Source: Bidens hawaiensis
Lineage: Eukaryota > Streptophyta > Magnoliopsida > Asterales > Asteraceae
NCBI GenBank assembly: GCA_021521415.1
Contig: JAIQDT010002842.1
Coordinates: 259,001 to 323,000, forward strand
DNA: 64,000 nucleotides
Reading direction: 5' to 3'
In this document: positions 1-11,869 of the stretch, in pieces
Layout: each line of letters starts with the position of its first letter
Position numbering within the stretch: position 1 is the stretch's first letter
Program-made: the position numbers and the translations under genes
The notes under the pieces: generated by a model
What the model saw: only the letters and a program-made list of their open reading frames with translations
Told to the model about the DNA's origin: nothing
The model's database searches: none

Positions 1-1
1 C

Positions 2-412
2 TTTAAGCCGCAGATTCCGATCCGTAAGCGTATTAACGAGAAAGATCCACGTACGGAATGGAGGAAGCTCATGCTTAAGGTAAAACCACCAAAAACGATG
101 AAGTATGTACCGGTGAGGACTTTCCCGCAAGATCTTCACCTAACATTTAACCGTTGGTCCTACGACAATCGTACATGTGAGTCTGTCATTATCCTTAGGA
201 AAGGTTTGAAGACTAAATTTATTAGAGTTATCTATCCAATGTGGCTCATTAACTTATCAGAGACTAGCAATGATGTGATATTCGTGAATAAGATATTGAT
301 AGAGCGCCAAGAAGACTATAACCGAGCTATGCAGTTCCAGCGTGTCGTACGCGTATGTCACGAGTTCGGTTTTCATAGTTGTCATGATTGGGTGTCAAAG
401 AGCTTCAAATAA
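2..412 (+). CDS. C-terminal end of a TE-B-type retroelement protein, cut by the window edge
   Basis: The frame is open from base 2 to a TAA at 410-412, so only the last 136 codons are visible. It aligns along its whole length with the C-terminal end of the minus-strand protein at 57306-60314. Shared blocks include KPPKTMK, SYDNRT/YYDNRT, YPMWLINLSET/DPMWLVNLSET, ERQEDY and QFQRVVRVCHE. The function is unknown. It lies directly before a purine-rich tract and a 3' LTR, the same order as in TE-B, so it is the end of a sister element (TE-B') in the opposite orientation. No stop or frameshift is seen in this short part. The upstream part is outside the window. Confidence 0.65.
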   Translation, partial: FKPQIPIRKRINEKDPRTEWRKLMLKVKPPKTMKYVPVRTFPQDLHLTFNRWSYDNRTCESVIILRKGLKTKFIRVIYPMWLINLSETSNDVIFVNKILIERQEDYNRAMQFQRVVRVCHEFGFHSCHDWVSKSFK

Positions 413-432
413 AGTAAAGACAAAGAGCTCAA

Positions 433-446
433 GACGATGGGGTGTT
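433..446 (+). other. Polypurine tract of TE-B'
   Basis: The G-rich stretch GACGATGGGGTGTT lies between the stop codon and the first TG of the LTR. The same position in TE-B reads GACGAGGGGGTGTC on the minus strand. This is the usual place for the plus-strand primer of an LTR retrotransposon. Confidence 0.5.
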
Positions 447-999
447 TGTTAGTGCACGGTTTTGTCGTCTCGAGTCTTTGTAATTATCGTTTGTAATTTA
501 TTATTATTCTAATGTTAAGGGCATTTATGTAATTTATATTAGTCCATTAATGTAAGGCTAATTCTCTAAGGATGTTTAACGAATTAGCCAGTTCGTCTAA
601 TGTAAAGTCTAGTTCGTTATGTATGTTCTCATTCATCATGGAATGTTGACGAATGGGGGCATAACGAATCGAAGATTGGTTATGCTTTTCTTTTTTAGTC
701 TACAAGTAAACGAACTGGATCCAATTCGCTACGGGATGTGTAACAAATTGGTTTCATCGTGTATATATAGGGTGTTTCATACCCTGTTAATTTAAGCTTT
801 GATTATTGAGTAATGAATCTTTGTCCAAATTCTCTCTCGATCATTTCTTCACATTAACGTATTACTAATACACATATCTAATAACTAATACATACATATA
901 TATATAACTAATTAAGTGTATAATCATGAACTATATCCATTAAAGTATATTGATCTATTAAGGTAATCGATATCGTTTAGATCGTAAAAGGTAATTACA
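447..999 (+). repeat. 3' LTR of TE-B'
   Basis: It starts TGTTAGTGCACGG, identical to the start of the TE-B LTR at 57271 (minus). It probably ends at AATTACA near 999, giving about 553 bp against about 565 bp for TE-B. It contains a TATA-like TATATATAGGG near 762-772 and scattered TTCGTTA/TAACGAA motifs from 570 to 750, including a hairpin at 721-751 with GGGATGT in its loop. The right end was placed by TG...CA logic only and has no target duplication to confirm it. Confidence 0.55.
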
Positions 1000-1170
1000 G
1001 TTTGGCTAGCTAATAAAATACGTCTTTGGATGTCAAAATTTTCCATTATAAATCATAATTTGAATTTGTGTTAAACGATTGTATGTTTGATTTATTTGTC
1101 TCTACTTATCTTATGTTTGATGCTAAAACTTCATTTACCTTTTTGACATTAATGTAATCACCAATGTGTC

Positions 1171-1422
1171 ATTGGATCAACTCAATCAAACGTTGGGTCA
1201 AAGGTCAACAAAACTCAAACCGTTGGTCAACGGTCAACACAAGTCAAACTTTTTGTCAAATGTCAACAAAAGTCAATATTTGGTCAAAAGTCAAACATTG
1301 GATCAACTCGATCAAACGTTGGGTCAAAGGTCAACAAAACTCAAACCGTTGGTCAACGGTCAACACAAGTCAAACTTTTTGTCAACTGTTAACAAAAGTC
1401 AATATTTGGTCAAAAGTCAAAC
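1171..1422 (+). repeat. Two tandem copies of a 126-bp GTCAA-rich unit
   Basis: The unit starting ATTGGATCAACTC at 1171 is repeated at 1297 with few changes. Inside each unit are many GGTCAA/GTCAAC words, and more continue to about 1490. GTCAA is the complement of TTGAC, the core of the plant W-box bound by WRKY factors. No gene with a start close by was found, so a regulatory role is only a possibility. Confidence 0.75.
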
Positions 1423-1499
1423 CTTTCAGTCAAGGTTACAAAAGTCAAACTTTGATCATAAGTCAAACTTGGTCCAACTTGGTTAAACACATTAAACAA

Positions 1500-3223
1500 T
1501 AGGATTTTTTAGACACTGGGGGTTCTAGAAACCATCACACGTATACTCACGTACTTGTATGCTATAGGATATTTGTATGGGACACTCTACGTTTAGCTAT
1601 TGATCTTTACATAACACGCGTTCGAGGTGAGTTTCACATCCATCTCTTTTACTTACTAATTTTGGGGGAGAAAGCATGCACAAACAATTGGATATTGTAA
1701 GACCGTTTTATCTCATAGATACATAGTGCAATTACCAACTGCAAGTTCCACACACATTAGACCGTTAACTAAGGTTACTAGGCGAGGTAATATTAAGTAG
1801 TACTACTGGTTTGACAAACCCAACCCGCGTTAAAACTAGACTAAAGGTCGGACGGGTGTAACACTGACCTAAACACATTTCCAAGTTCAAGTAAGACTTG
1901 TCGGGAGGCACATAAATGAACACATGTCGGCTTAGATGGTGATAGAACCCCATACTAATGTATCATGGCATCTAGAGTAATTAACTAGCAATAAACTTTG
2001 GTTACAATATCTACACGTTGAACAAACTCTATTTTATTTACAAACCTGTGAACTCACCAACCATTGTGTTGACACTTTGTAGCGTGTTTTTCTCAGGTCA
2101 CTAAGATGCATATCAAGAGTTAGGATGCACCATGGTTGCATGTAATTCATCAAGAATCTAAGCATGATTTAGAGTTTTCATAAATTGTTATGTATGGGTG
2201 CCTAGTTGTGAACTCGTGTTTTGAAAATTATACTTGTTTTACGCTTCCGCTAATGCAAATCATGTTGTAACTGTATTTTCTCATTATTAATGAGTAATAT
2301 TAAATGATAACTTTTCATGATTTAATGGTTGTTAAGTATGCGTGGCTAGATCCTAGTGTATCACGCGTCTCACGATAAAACTCTGTTAGTCGAAATTTGA
2401 GGGTTTGACATGAAGCCACCTGTTATCTAACTAACTATAAACCAACATGGTGCATTTATCTCGCGTGGTGATTTTATGTAATGGATCCCAACAACCAAGT
2501 TGTTGGCTTGCATTGTTCCGATTTGGTATAGTCTATGCAACCTGAAAGGTACATGTATCTATCTTAAGTATGATGTTTTTTTTGTTTTAATTGTATTCGC
2601 ATCTAGACTCCTCAATGGTATTCTTGTTTGAATCAAGAACGAATGTACTTGTAAGTCTTTTGTGCTTTACTTTTAAAACTCAAATATGAATCCCAATTAT
2701 ATCACTTTAAAACTAATCGCATGATGCTAATTTAGCTTAGTTATGCTCTCTTAAAGTCTCCCAGTTTTCTCTATGATGATTATTTATCCTAGTTAGGTTC
2801 TCATTCATATATACTACATATTTATATACATACAATTATGAGAGAAATTATGCATCAACACTTGTACTACTTGTTTAATGGGTTATATCCACTATTAGGT
2901 TTCTCTCCACTATAGCTTCTCTCTACTACTCTACAGCCATGACCACCGTCGGTGGTGGTGGTGGCAATTCGACAGCCGGTCAACATCTCACTCGTTTCAT
3001 TCACACACCGTCTACGATTTGGAAATATTTTCTTGTGTTTAACACCAGTGGGAGATGGCAATAAAGGGAGATGGTAGTGGTAGTGGTGGTGGATGATGTT
3101 TGGCAGCGATGATCGGTTGTAGTTAATATTATTTATATACATTAATGTCCTTACATGAAGTTTATGTTTGGAAATTCTGTGATTTAAAGTCTAGATAATG
3201 TGAGAATAGTATACATTTTCATA
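1500..3223. other. Intergenic, nothing recognised
   Basis: AT-rich sequence with no reading frame that resembles a known family. The short frames on both strands look random. A GGT-repeat patch at 2949-2970 is simple sequence. Confidence 0.5.
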
Positions 3224-3791
3224 TCTATACTATTTAATAAATAAAACTTTCTAAATGCCACATGTCATCATTATATTCATTTTTACAAAATTTTCTCTCA
3301 TCTCTCTCATATTAAATACATTTTTCTATTTAATATTTCATTTTCAAGTTTTAATAATTTCATCCAAACTTAAAAGAATTAATATCATCATAAATATGTT
3401 AATTTGTTTAATATAAAATATATTGCATTAGTTATTAATATTAGATTTTTATAACTAACCAATACGAAACGGGTGAGTTTCTTAACTGATTAAAGTATCA
3501 AAAATTGTTCATGTCAAAACAGTTTAAGATTAAATTGAGTTTTGGTTCACGAGTTGGTTTAAAAAAAGTAGTCATTTACACCTAAGTTTTGATATAGAAA
3601 ATAACAAAGAAATAATTTATGATTTATGAATTTTCTAACAACTTTTTATTTCCAAATTACGTAATATGTAATTTTTTTACCGTATAATATATCTTTATAT
3701 ATGTGATACCTTTTTTTTGTATTTCACATTATGTTATTATTTGAAAAAAATACTTATTCTAACCCGTGTGCTACACAAGTAACTAACCTAG
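3224..3791 (+). mobile_element. Small non-autonomous Helitron
   Basis: It begins TCTATACTATTTAATAAA and ends CTAG. It lies between a host A (3223) and a host T (3792), which is the Helitron insertion rule. About 10-30 bases before the end is an imperfect hairpin, ACCCGTGT-GCT-ACACAAGT. Two mismatched positions are explained by two transitions from a perfect ACCCGTGT/ACACGGGT stem. The ATGCCACATGTCATC block near the left end also recalls plant Helitrons. It has no coding capacity. Confidence 0.6.
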
Positions 3792-5530
3792 TTGAAAATA
3801 TTTGACGGTTCTCCTGTTTTGGTCAAAAATTACTAAAAGATAATTCAGTAATCAAACTTTGATTGTGAAATATGATGTTTGTAAGAATAATAGTGTTGAC
3901 ACAGTGACCTACGAGTAGAACCCTTGATCCTTGAGGATCGCTGGCACAAAACTTGAAAGTCGACTTACCTTAGAGAATATTAAATAAAAACGCAAAGTAC
4001 AACTTGAGAGTGCATAACCGTTGCTTATAGTTACAAGAGTGTGTGTGTGTGTTTTCTTATGGGATCATATCAACTCTATATATAGTTACAATAGTAATAA
4101 AATGCACTATTAGGATCCTAGAGCCGTTACAAAATATCATTATTCATGATTTGACTATTGTAATAGCCCCCAACATCCTAATATTTATTGCTTGGGCGAG
4201 TCTTTAGCTGGGTATTAATTACTTGTCATTTCCTGCACGACCAATTCAAAGGTGAAACAAAATATGTTAGATAATAACGTTAGTAACTTAGGATATTGTC
4301 TTCTGTTCTAGATCATGACGCGCCGCTAAGATCCTTAAGCTGATTCTGACTTATGGGATCCTTAGAAATTTACCTATAACATCTCCAAACAATCAATAGG
4401 ATAAAACTCAAACAAGACAAGAATTTTAATGGTGGTCGAGACCGAATTTTGAACAAGAGTATAACCAAAAGTGACGATCAAATCGTATAAGCTGGATTAG
4501 GGTTGGAAATTGTCAAAATACAGCTGACCATTCTGAAATTCAAATTCATTAAAACAACCCTTAGTCAAATTCATTGTGTGAAAAAATCTGAAAATTCATT
4601 ATCTCATGAATTTTGAATACAATAATAATAGTCAACCCCGACAAAGAGCTCTGTTTCTTGGACCATAGTCAACCCGAGCCAAAGCTCTACTTCTTGTACC
4701 ATGCTACCAGGAGCACTGCCCCTGGACCCAGCCACTAAGGGATGTTGCCCCCTTAGAACCCCGTTGTTAGGGATACCTAATAACAAATGCAAACAAACGG
4801 CACCGTGTACCTCCTAACTTGTTTAATATATGTAATAATTTACATTGGTCGACAAGTCAATTTAATTACACTTATCTAACATTAACATTAACATTATATA
4901 GATGTGTAATTATTACCTCAAATATATGGACATATGCTATGTTTGTGACATTGTATTAACATCAGAAGGATGTCATTTAGGTAAATAACTACTATTTACT
5001 TCACATTTCTTATGCATTTGGGATACATCATTATCCATATAATAATACGTTTAATATTGACTAAGTTATGTTTAAACATATTTGAATGAGATTTTGATAA
5101 TTCTACTCAGCGTGTTCCTTATATTTCATTAATAATATATCGTATCCTGGATATATATATATATAGATCCAAAAGTTAGTTCCATAACCCCAGCTAGATG
5201 AGCCATTACTAATGCATTTTTCATCAATTCTTTTACTTATTCCTCAACTCATTCATGCGTTGATTTTTCCCATTCATGTATTTCAACTCAACCTACAATA
5301 TAGCAATTAGTATTTCCATACTACTAAAATGACTTGAGTACTCTAAATCATCAACCAAAGTAACAAATGACGAACGAATTATAAAGAAAAAAGAAATAGT
5401 ATAATATATATGTTTCGCCCTTAATGTCATGAATTTTGTTTGTTCATAGGAGTTAACGATTATTCTAAGCCAAAACATAGAACTTTTATTTCATTTCAAT
5501 CACGAAGCTAACCATGCGTCTCCGTAAAGT
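3792..5530. other. Intergenic, nothing recognised
   Basis: AT-rich DNA with a (GT)n run at about 4040-4054 and no convincing gene. The reverse frame at 4604-4792 has no family resemblance. Confidence 0.45.
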
Positions 5531-5926
5531 TCAAACGGAGGAGGTTGAGGTTTCGGCAATTAATATTGCTAGTTTCATATGTCTCTCGCAATCACGATGA
5601 CGGGTAGAGATGTAGTATCTTGTCCCGCTGCTGGTTAAGTTGACGACTCCTGGGCCACTTGTGATGAGGAGCGTAGCGTCTGCAGTATAACATTCTTCGT
5701 ACGCATATTGGGGGAGTTCAGCAACATCATGGGTTTGATTAACAAAGTTAAAGAGTAGAGTGTCTCCGACGTTGAAGGTATGCAATTCTGCCCACCACGC
5801 ATAGAAGGCCGGGTATTTTGGGTTTTCCCATCCATAACTATCGCCCACCACAAACTCAGTCGCGTGGACCATTGGTGCCACCAAAATGGCCAGAACTATA
5901 AACATGCGGAAGTTGAATGGTGTCAT
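5531..5926 (-). CDS. Phytocyanin (plastocyanin-like blue copper protein family), secreted
   Basis: A single-exon frame of 131 residues. Residues 1 to about 22 form a signal peptide (hydrophobic FIVLAILVAPMVHA, probable cleavage after VHA), so the protein is secreted or at the cell surface. The rest is one cupredoxin-like domain: the GDSYGW block near residue 28, FNVGDTLLFNF, NQTHDVAEL, EECYTADA and DCERHMKLAI. In phytocyanins copper is bound by His, Cys, His and Met/Gln. Here THDV supplies the first His, ECY/CYT the Cys region, and HMK the Met. The usual His just before the last Cys is replaced by Asp (DC instead of HC), so a normal type-1 site is doubtful and it may be an early-nodulin-like form. 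There is no long C-terminal GPI tail, so it is close to plantacyanin length. A TATA box lies about 45 bp upstream. Confidence 0.78.
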   Translation of the reverse strand: MTPFNFRMFIVLAILVAPMVHATEFVVGDSYGWENPKYPAFYAWWAELHTFNVGDTLLFNFVNQTHDVAELPQYAYEECYTADATLLITSGPGVVNLTSSGTRYYISTRHRDCERHMKLAILIAETSTSSV

Positions 5927-5968
5927 TTTTATTAGTCGTCGTAGCTTCCATCTCCTTCAATAAGTATG

Positions 5969-5976
5969 TATTTATA
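5969..5976 (-). promoter_or_regulatory. TATA box of the phytocyanin gene
   Basis: TATAAATA on the minus strand lies 43 bp upstream of the ATG. It would place the transcription start near 5945 and give a leader of about 20 bases. Confidence 0.5.
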
Positions 5977-7824
5977 GGGATGTTAATTTATGGTTTCAAC
6001 GTTAACACTTAATTCTTATTTTAGACGGACGTATTTGTGTCAAACTGTCAATATATTGTTTTGAGAAATAAATATGATAAATTTAGCACGCCAAATTAAT
6101 ACTCGGTTGTACGTATGTGGCATTACTTTAAGTGCATCTTATCTTGATGAATGATGATTCGTATGAAAACATATTATATCTACAAATAATTGTAATAAGT
6201 TTTTTAAAATTTTAACGATAGTGAGATTTACTTTTATCATATATTCAGTCAGTGTGGGTTTTTTTATACTTAGTGAATCATTGATATAAATAAATAAATA
6301 AATAAATAAATAACAAATCGATTATAGAATAACTATAATAAGTATCCTGTAGTGGCATTGCTAAAGAACCATAACAATAGATGATTATATGATTTAGCAA
6401 ATTAAGGTAAGATAACACGTCAAGTTGCATCATACAGAGTTGATAACGTACAAATAACATGTACATGATCACATACTATCGGAATCCCCTCGTCCTGCGG
6501 TAGGAATTCAATATTTGCACAAAGGTAAAAAATAATGTTTATATGTCTATTAAACCTAAATGCATAACAGTTCTGCAAGCAAGCAAACAAACAAATTAAA
6601 ATGATGAAGGTAATTAAAAAGGAAAAAACACAAATTAAAAAGAAAAAACATTGGAAAAATGGTTTAAAAAAAGTAAAAACATGTGTAAAATGCTAAATAT
6701 GTGCTTAAAAAGTGTGAAATAAAGAAGTAAAAAATAGGTGTAAATAAGTGGTAAAAGATATGGTCTAAAAGGATGAAGGAAATAAACAGAAAAAAAAAGT
6801 GTTAAATAGGTTGTTTAGATTTTTGCATGACTTAGCAACGGTTTAAAATAATTTAACGGAAGCTGTCAGTTAATCCCGTGTTATGTACCCGTCGGTAATA
6901 TACAACTAGTTACGTTTAGTTATATATATATCCTTTTTGTTTTCTTCTTTCTTCCTGTTTGAGATCCGTCAAGTATTATTCCATTGGTGTTACTCATTTC
7001 TCTTACACCATTAATTATTAAAGTATTAATATTTGTATGACAACAAATCATAAAAGCCAGCATATCGTACAACATATATACGTGCACCCAACCGGAATGT
7101 AAAATTTAACGCGTCTTTTAAGTTAAAAAAATTTTGATTATTTCTTAAACAACCATCCATTATTAGCATTTTCTCATTATGTCACGTTTTTAAACATTAT
7201 CATACCATCCATCTAATTTAGTCTTTGAATAAAGAAACAAAATACAATTGAATTGTTCTTCGCTAAATAAAAGGCAAGTAAAAAGACCAGATTAGAAAGA
7301 TAAGAATAAAAACCGTACACGTTGCAAAATTCAGAAGTTGTACTTGTACGTAGCCATCAATCACAAACATTAAACTCGGTTTAAGTTAAGATTATAGAAA
7401 GAATAATTACACCAAACCCCCTAATCTTTCATCTTAATTTATTCAAATATATATTATCAGAAATAGAGGTGGAAGAAGCCATGACCTACAACTATTTATA
7501 CTAACGACTATATTTGTTATAGTAAAACTAAAACTGTATTAAGAATCCTAGCTAGTTAATAACCATAACAATTATGAGGATGAGCATGTAAAAATATTAA
7601 AGTAGATAGGGCAGTAATAACAAATTCCTCACCATTGTAATTTCTAAAAACAGAATTGTGTTGATATGATCTGGTGCAAAAATGGATTGAGTCAATACAT
7701 GCATTAACAACACATCCATCAAGCTACAAACAATCTTCAGTTGATCCCTCACAAAACCAGGTTTAAATGTTCTTGTTCATCCTCATATGATAATATTTGT
7801 AACCATTTCTTTATTTGATCACAG
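5977..7824. other. Intergenic, probably includes the OGDH promoter and 5' UTR
   Basis: AT-rich sequence with an (AAAT)n run at about 6290-6313. No coding region was recognised. The sequence TTGATCACAG at 7815-7824, just before the OGDH start, looks like a 3' splice site, so a 5'-UTR intron may lie in this stretch. Confidence 0.4.
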
Positions 7825-7835
7825 GCATTTTAACA

Positions 7836-10800
7836 ATGGCATGGTTTCGAGCCGGATCTCGTCTGGCAAACCTTGCGATTCGAACTACTCGACAACCGGG
7901 CGGATCGTACACCGCAAGAACCCGACCCCATCGATATTTCCATACCACATTTCCTAAATCAAGGCCCGCACCCGTCCCCCGATCGGTCCCGCTGTCGCGC
8001 TTATCCGATAGCTTCTTGGACGGAACCAGTAGCGTCTACCTCGAAGAGCTTCAACGGGCCTGGGAGACTGACCCGAATAGCGTCGATGAGTCGTGGGATA
8101 ATTTCTTTCGGAACTTTGTTAGCCCGGCCTCCTCGGCTCAGGGGGTACCGGGCCAAACAATTCAAGAAAGCATGAAGCTGTTGTTGCTAGTGAGAGCTTA
8201 CCAGTTTCACGGTCACATGAAAGCGAAACTTGACCCATTGAGTCTTGAACAACGGGAGATTCCCGCTGATCTAGATCCCAGTTTTTATGGGTTCAGTGAA
8301 TCAGATCTCGACCGCGAGTTTTTCCTTGGGGTATGGCGGATGTCGGGTTTTTTATCTGAAAACCGACCCGTGCAGACCCTTAGAGCGATACAGACTCGAC
8401 TTGAACAGGCTTACTGTGGAAGCATTGGTTACGAGTACATGCATATTGCAAACCGGGACCGATGTAACTGGTTACGTGACAAGATCGAGACCCCCTCGGT
8501 TACCGCTTATAGTGGTGACCGACGACAGGTTATTCTGAGCCGGCTCATTTGGAGTACTCAGTTTGAGAACTTTTTAGCCACCAAGTGGACCGCGGCTAAG
8601 AGGTTCGGGCTCGAAGGCGGGGAGACGTTAATCCCGGGGATGAAAGAGATGTTTGACCGGTCAGCGGATTTGGGTGTGGAGAGTATTGTTATCGGGATGT
8701 CACATAGAGGGCGGTTAAACATGTTAGGTAATGTCGTTAGGAAACCGTTGCGACAGATTTTCAGCGAGTTTAGTGGCGGGACGAAGCCGATTGATGAAGC
8801 CGGGCTTTATACGGGAACGGGTGATGTTAAGTATCATTTAGGGACATCGTATGACCGGGCTACTCGAAACGGGAAGCATATACATTTGTCATTGGTGGCA
8901 AACCCGAGCCACTTGGAGGCGGTGGACCCCGTTGTGGTTGGTAAAACCCGAGCAAAACAATACTATTCTAACGATGTGGACCGAACGAAGAACATGGCGA
9001 TTTTGATTCATGGTGATGGGAGTTTTGCTGGGCAAGGTGTGGTGTACGAGACATTGCATTTAAGTGGTTTACCAAATTATACAACTGGTGGGACTATTCA
9101 TATCGTGGTTAATAATCAGGTTGCGTTTACTACTGACCCGAGATCCGGAAGGTCTTCTCAGTATTGTACGGATGTTGCTAAAGCATTGGATGCACCGATT
9201 TTTCATGTTAATGGTGATGATGTGGAGGCGGTTGTTCATGCGTGTGAGCTTGCGGCTGAGTGGCGCCAAACTTTCCATTCGGATGTCGTCGTTGATATCA
9301 CTTGTTATAGACGGTTCGGGCATAATGAAATTGATGAACCCTTCTTCACCCAGCCCAAAATGTACCAGGTCCGTAAAATTTTATTAATAAAAAGTATTAA
9401 CGAATATAAATTATAGGCGATCCGCCCACCCAGTGACATTTTCTTGAGGGTGAAATAAGAGAAGGAAAAAAAAAAGGTTTTGTACAAGTGTGTAAAAGTA
9501 GTTACTTATTTATTAGGTATAGGATACAAAGAAAACAATACATGACAAGACAACTATGCAAATCTCAAAATACAGAAAACTAAATTATAGGTTTTGATCA
9601 TTTCTGACCCGTTAACCAGCATTGGTTTTCTAGTCAACGTTGACTTCTCGGTACAGTTTATAGACTTTGTGATTGTGGGTTGCTACAGGTTATCAAGAAA
9701 CATCCTTCTGCACTCGAAATCTACCAAAAACAGCTGCTTGAATCCGGTCAAGTTGCAAAAGAAGATATCGACCGAATACAAAACAAGGTTTTATCCATCT
9801 TAAACGAAGAATTCGTGGCTAGCAAAGATCACGTGACAAACAAAAGGGACTGGCTTTCAAACTACTGGTCCGGGTTTAAGTCCCCGGAACAGCTTTCGCG
9901 TATCTGTAACACCGGGTAAGTTTTTAACATGCAACCCACAACATTATCATAGTAAGTTCAAACTTTATAAAAGAATACTGATCTTGTTCAGGGTCAAACC
10001 CGAGATCTTGAAGAATGTTGGCAAGGCGATCACAACTCTTCCAGAAAACTTCAACGCTCACCGAGGGGTTAAAAAGATATTTTCCGACCGTTTGAAAATG
10101 ATTGAAAACGGAGAGGGTGTTGACTGGGCGGTTGCAGAAATGCTTGCTTTTGCAACACTTCTAGTGGAGGGGAATCACGTGCGGTTAAGCGGGCAGGATG
10201 TGGAACGAGGTACTTTCAGTCACAGGCATTCGGTTATCCATGATCAAGTAACCGGGGAGCGATACTGTCCGTTGGATCATGTGATAAGGAATCAGAATCA
10301 AGAAATGTTTACTGTTAGCAACAGCTCTCTTTCAGAGTTTGGTGTTTTGGGTTTTGAATTGGGCTATTCAATGGAGAATCCAAACTCACTTGTCTTGTGG
10401 GAGGCCCAATTTGGTGACTTTTCGAATGGGGCCCAGGTGATCTTTGACCAGTTTTTGAGCAGCGGTGAGGCCAAGTGGCTAAGACAGACTGGGTTGGTTG
10501 TGTTGCTGCCTCATGGTTATGACGGTCAGGGCCCGGAACACTCCAGTGCACGCCTCGAAAGGTTCCTTCAGATGAGTGATGATAACCCGTGTGTTATCCC
10601 CGAGATGGAACCGACACTTCGAACACAGATCCAGACTTGTAATTGGCAAGTTGTAAATGTTACTACGCCCGCAAACTATTTCCATGTCCTGCGTAGACAG
10701 GTAATCTTAATTTTTTAAATTAGCCAGGCTGAATATGACAACCCAAACCTGATTATTTTTGTGTCTGTGTTTTTCCAGCTGCATAGGGAATTCCGAAAAC

Positions 10801-11533
10801 CGCTCATTGTGATGTCACCTAAAAATTTGCTTCGCCACAAAGAGTGCAAGTCGAATCTATCAGAGTTTGATGATGAAAAAGGTCACCCGGGTTATGATAA
10901 ACAAGGGACCAAGTTTAAAACTCTTATCAAGGATCAAAATCGTCACTCGGATCTCGAAGAGAGCATTAGACGTTTAGTTCTTTGCTCAGGAAAGGTTCGT
11001 TAAAGCATTTAATACACTGGAAATGACCCATTTTGACCTGTTACTGTTACTGACCCCTTAACTGGCCCGTTTTGTAGGTTTATTATGAACTTGATGAGCA
11101 AAGGAGGTCAGTGGATGGTAAAGATGTTGCAATTTGTCGGGTGGAACAGCTTTGCCCGTTCCCGTATGACCTGGTCCAACGTGAACTAAAACGTTACCCG
11201 AGTAAGTATTCTTATTGTCACTTGTAGTAAGTTCTTTAATGTTTTGACAATAACTAATGCTTATAAATGTTATTATGTGTGTGTTCAGATGCGGAGATCG
11301 TTTGGTGTCAAGAGGAGCCAATGAACATGGGGGCGTTTGCATACATTGCTCCCCGCCTTGCTACGGCAATGAAGGCTGTGGAACGAGGTAGCATACAAGA
11401 TATTAAATATGTGGGCAGGGGTCCGTCTGCAGCTACTGCAACCGGGTTCTATGGAGTTCATGTCAAGGAACACTCCGAGTTGGTTCAGAAAGCTATGCAG
11501 CCTGAGCCCATCACCACCCCCGCACTTGTTTGA
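7836..11533 (+). CDS. OGDH: 2-oxoglutarate dehydrogenase E1 component, mitochondrial
   Basis: This is E1 of the mitochondrial 2-oxoglutarate dehydrogenase complex. It uses thiamine diphosphate (ThDP) to decarboxylate 2-oxoglutarate and passes the succinyl group to E2 in the TCA cycle. Six exons join in frame: 7836-9368, 9689-9915, 9992-10700, 10779-10994, 11078-11201 and 11289-11533. All introns are GT/AG. The product is 1017 residues, the length I recall for plant E1. Residues 1 to about 45 are rich in Arg/Ser/Thr with few acids, as in a mitochondrial presequence. Next come the E1 N-terminal segment (YLEELQRAWETDP, SWDNFFRNF), the dehydrogenase core with MSHRGRLN, NPSHLEAV, the ThDP motif from HGDGSFAGQG to NNQVAFTT, and RRFGHNEIDEP. 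The transketolase-like pyrimidine domain (GNHVRLSGQDVERGTFSHRH, YDGQGPEHSSARLERFLQ) and the C-terminal domain (CRVEQLCPFPYDL, IVWCQEEPMNMGA, YVGRGPSAATATG) follow. The ATG at 7836 was chosen because the seven codons before it follow a likely splice acceptor. No defects are seen. Confidence 0.97.
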
Positions 11534-11566
11534 CCCGATTCACAGCTACAGATCATAGCCTAAGTA

Positions 11567-11572
11567 AATAAA
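11567..11572 (+). terminator. Polyadenylation signal of the OGDH gene
   Basis: AATAAA lies 34 bp after the stop codon, followed by T-rich sequence. This is a plausible near-upstream poly(A) element. Confidence 0.4.
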
Positions 11573-11869
11573 GGTACATCATTGACAAGCCAACATGGAA
11601 CAAGAGTTGTATGTTGCAGTGTAGTTTCATTTATGTGGATTCAAGCAATGTCATAAGTGAATAAGAAAACTGATTTTGCCGGGTTGTCTTGTAGTTACGA
11701 AATAATTACGAGTAATGAGTTTAACTAATATGTGGGTTCAAGAACTAACAAGTCGTCTGAGTTATGTGCATTCAACTGTTATATTTCAGTACATGCGCGA
11801 CATGTACTCACGCATTATATGTTATTTTTCAACAACTAGTTTTCCTATATAGCAGATGAGAAGTTTAAC

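Noticed and set aside
1164..1502. Two overlapping 110-residue reading frames
   Set aside because: Both are translations of the GTCAA tandem repeat. The protein repeats follow the DNA repeats in two frames, so coding is not supported.
2867..3142. Minus-strand frame of 91 codons
   Set aside because: It includes a GGT simple repeat and a His-rich stretch, with no family resemblance and no splice context.
7873..8538. Alternative frames inside OGDH exon 1
   Set aside because: Shadows of the GC-richer OGDH exon. The OGDH frame matches the family along its whole length.
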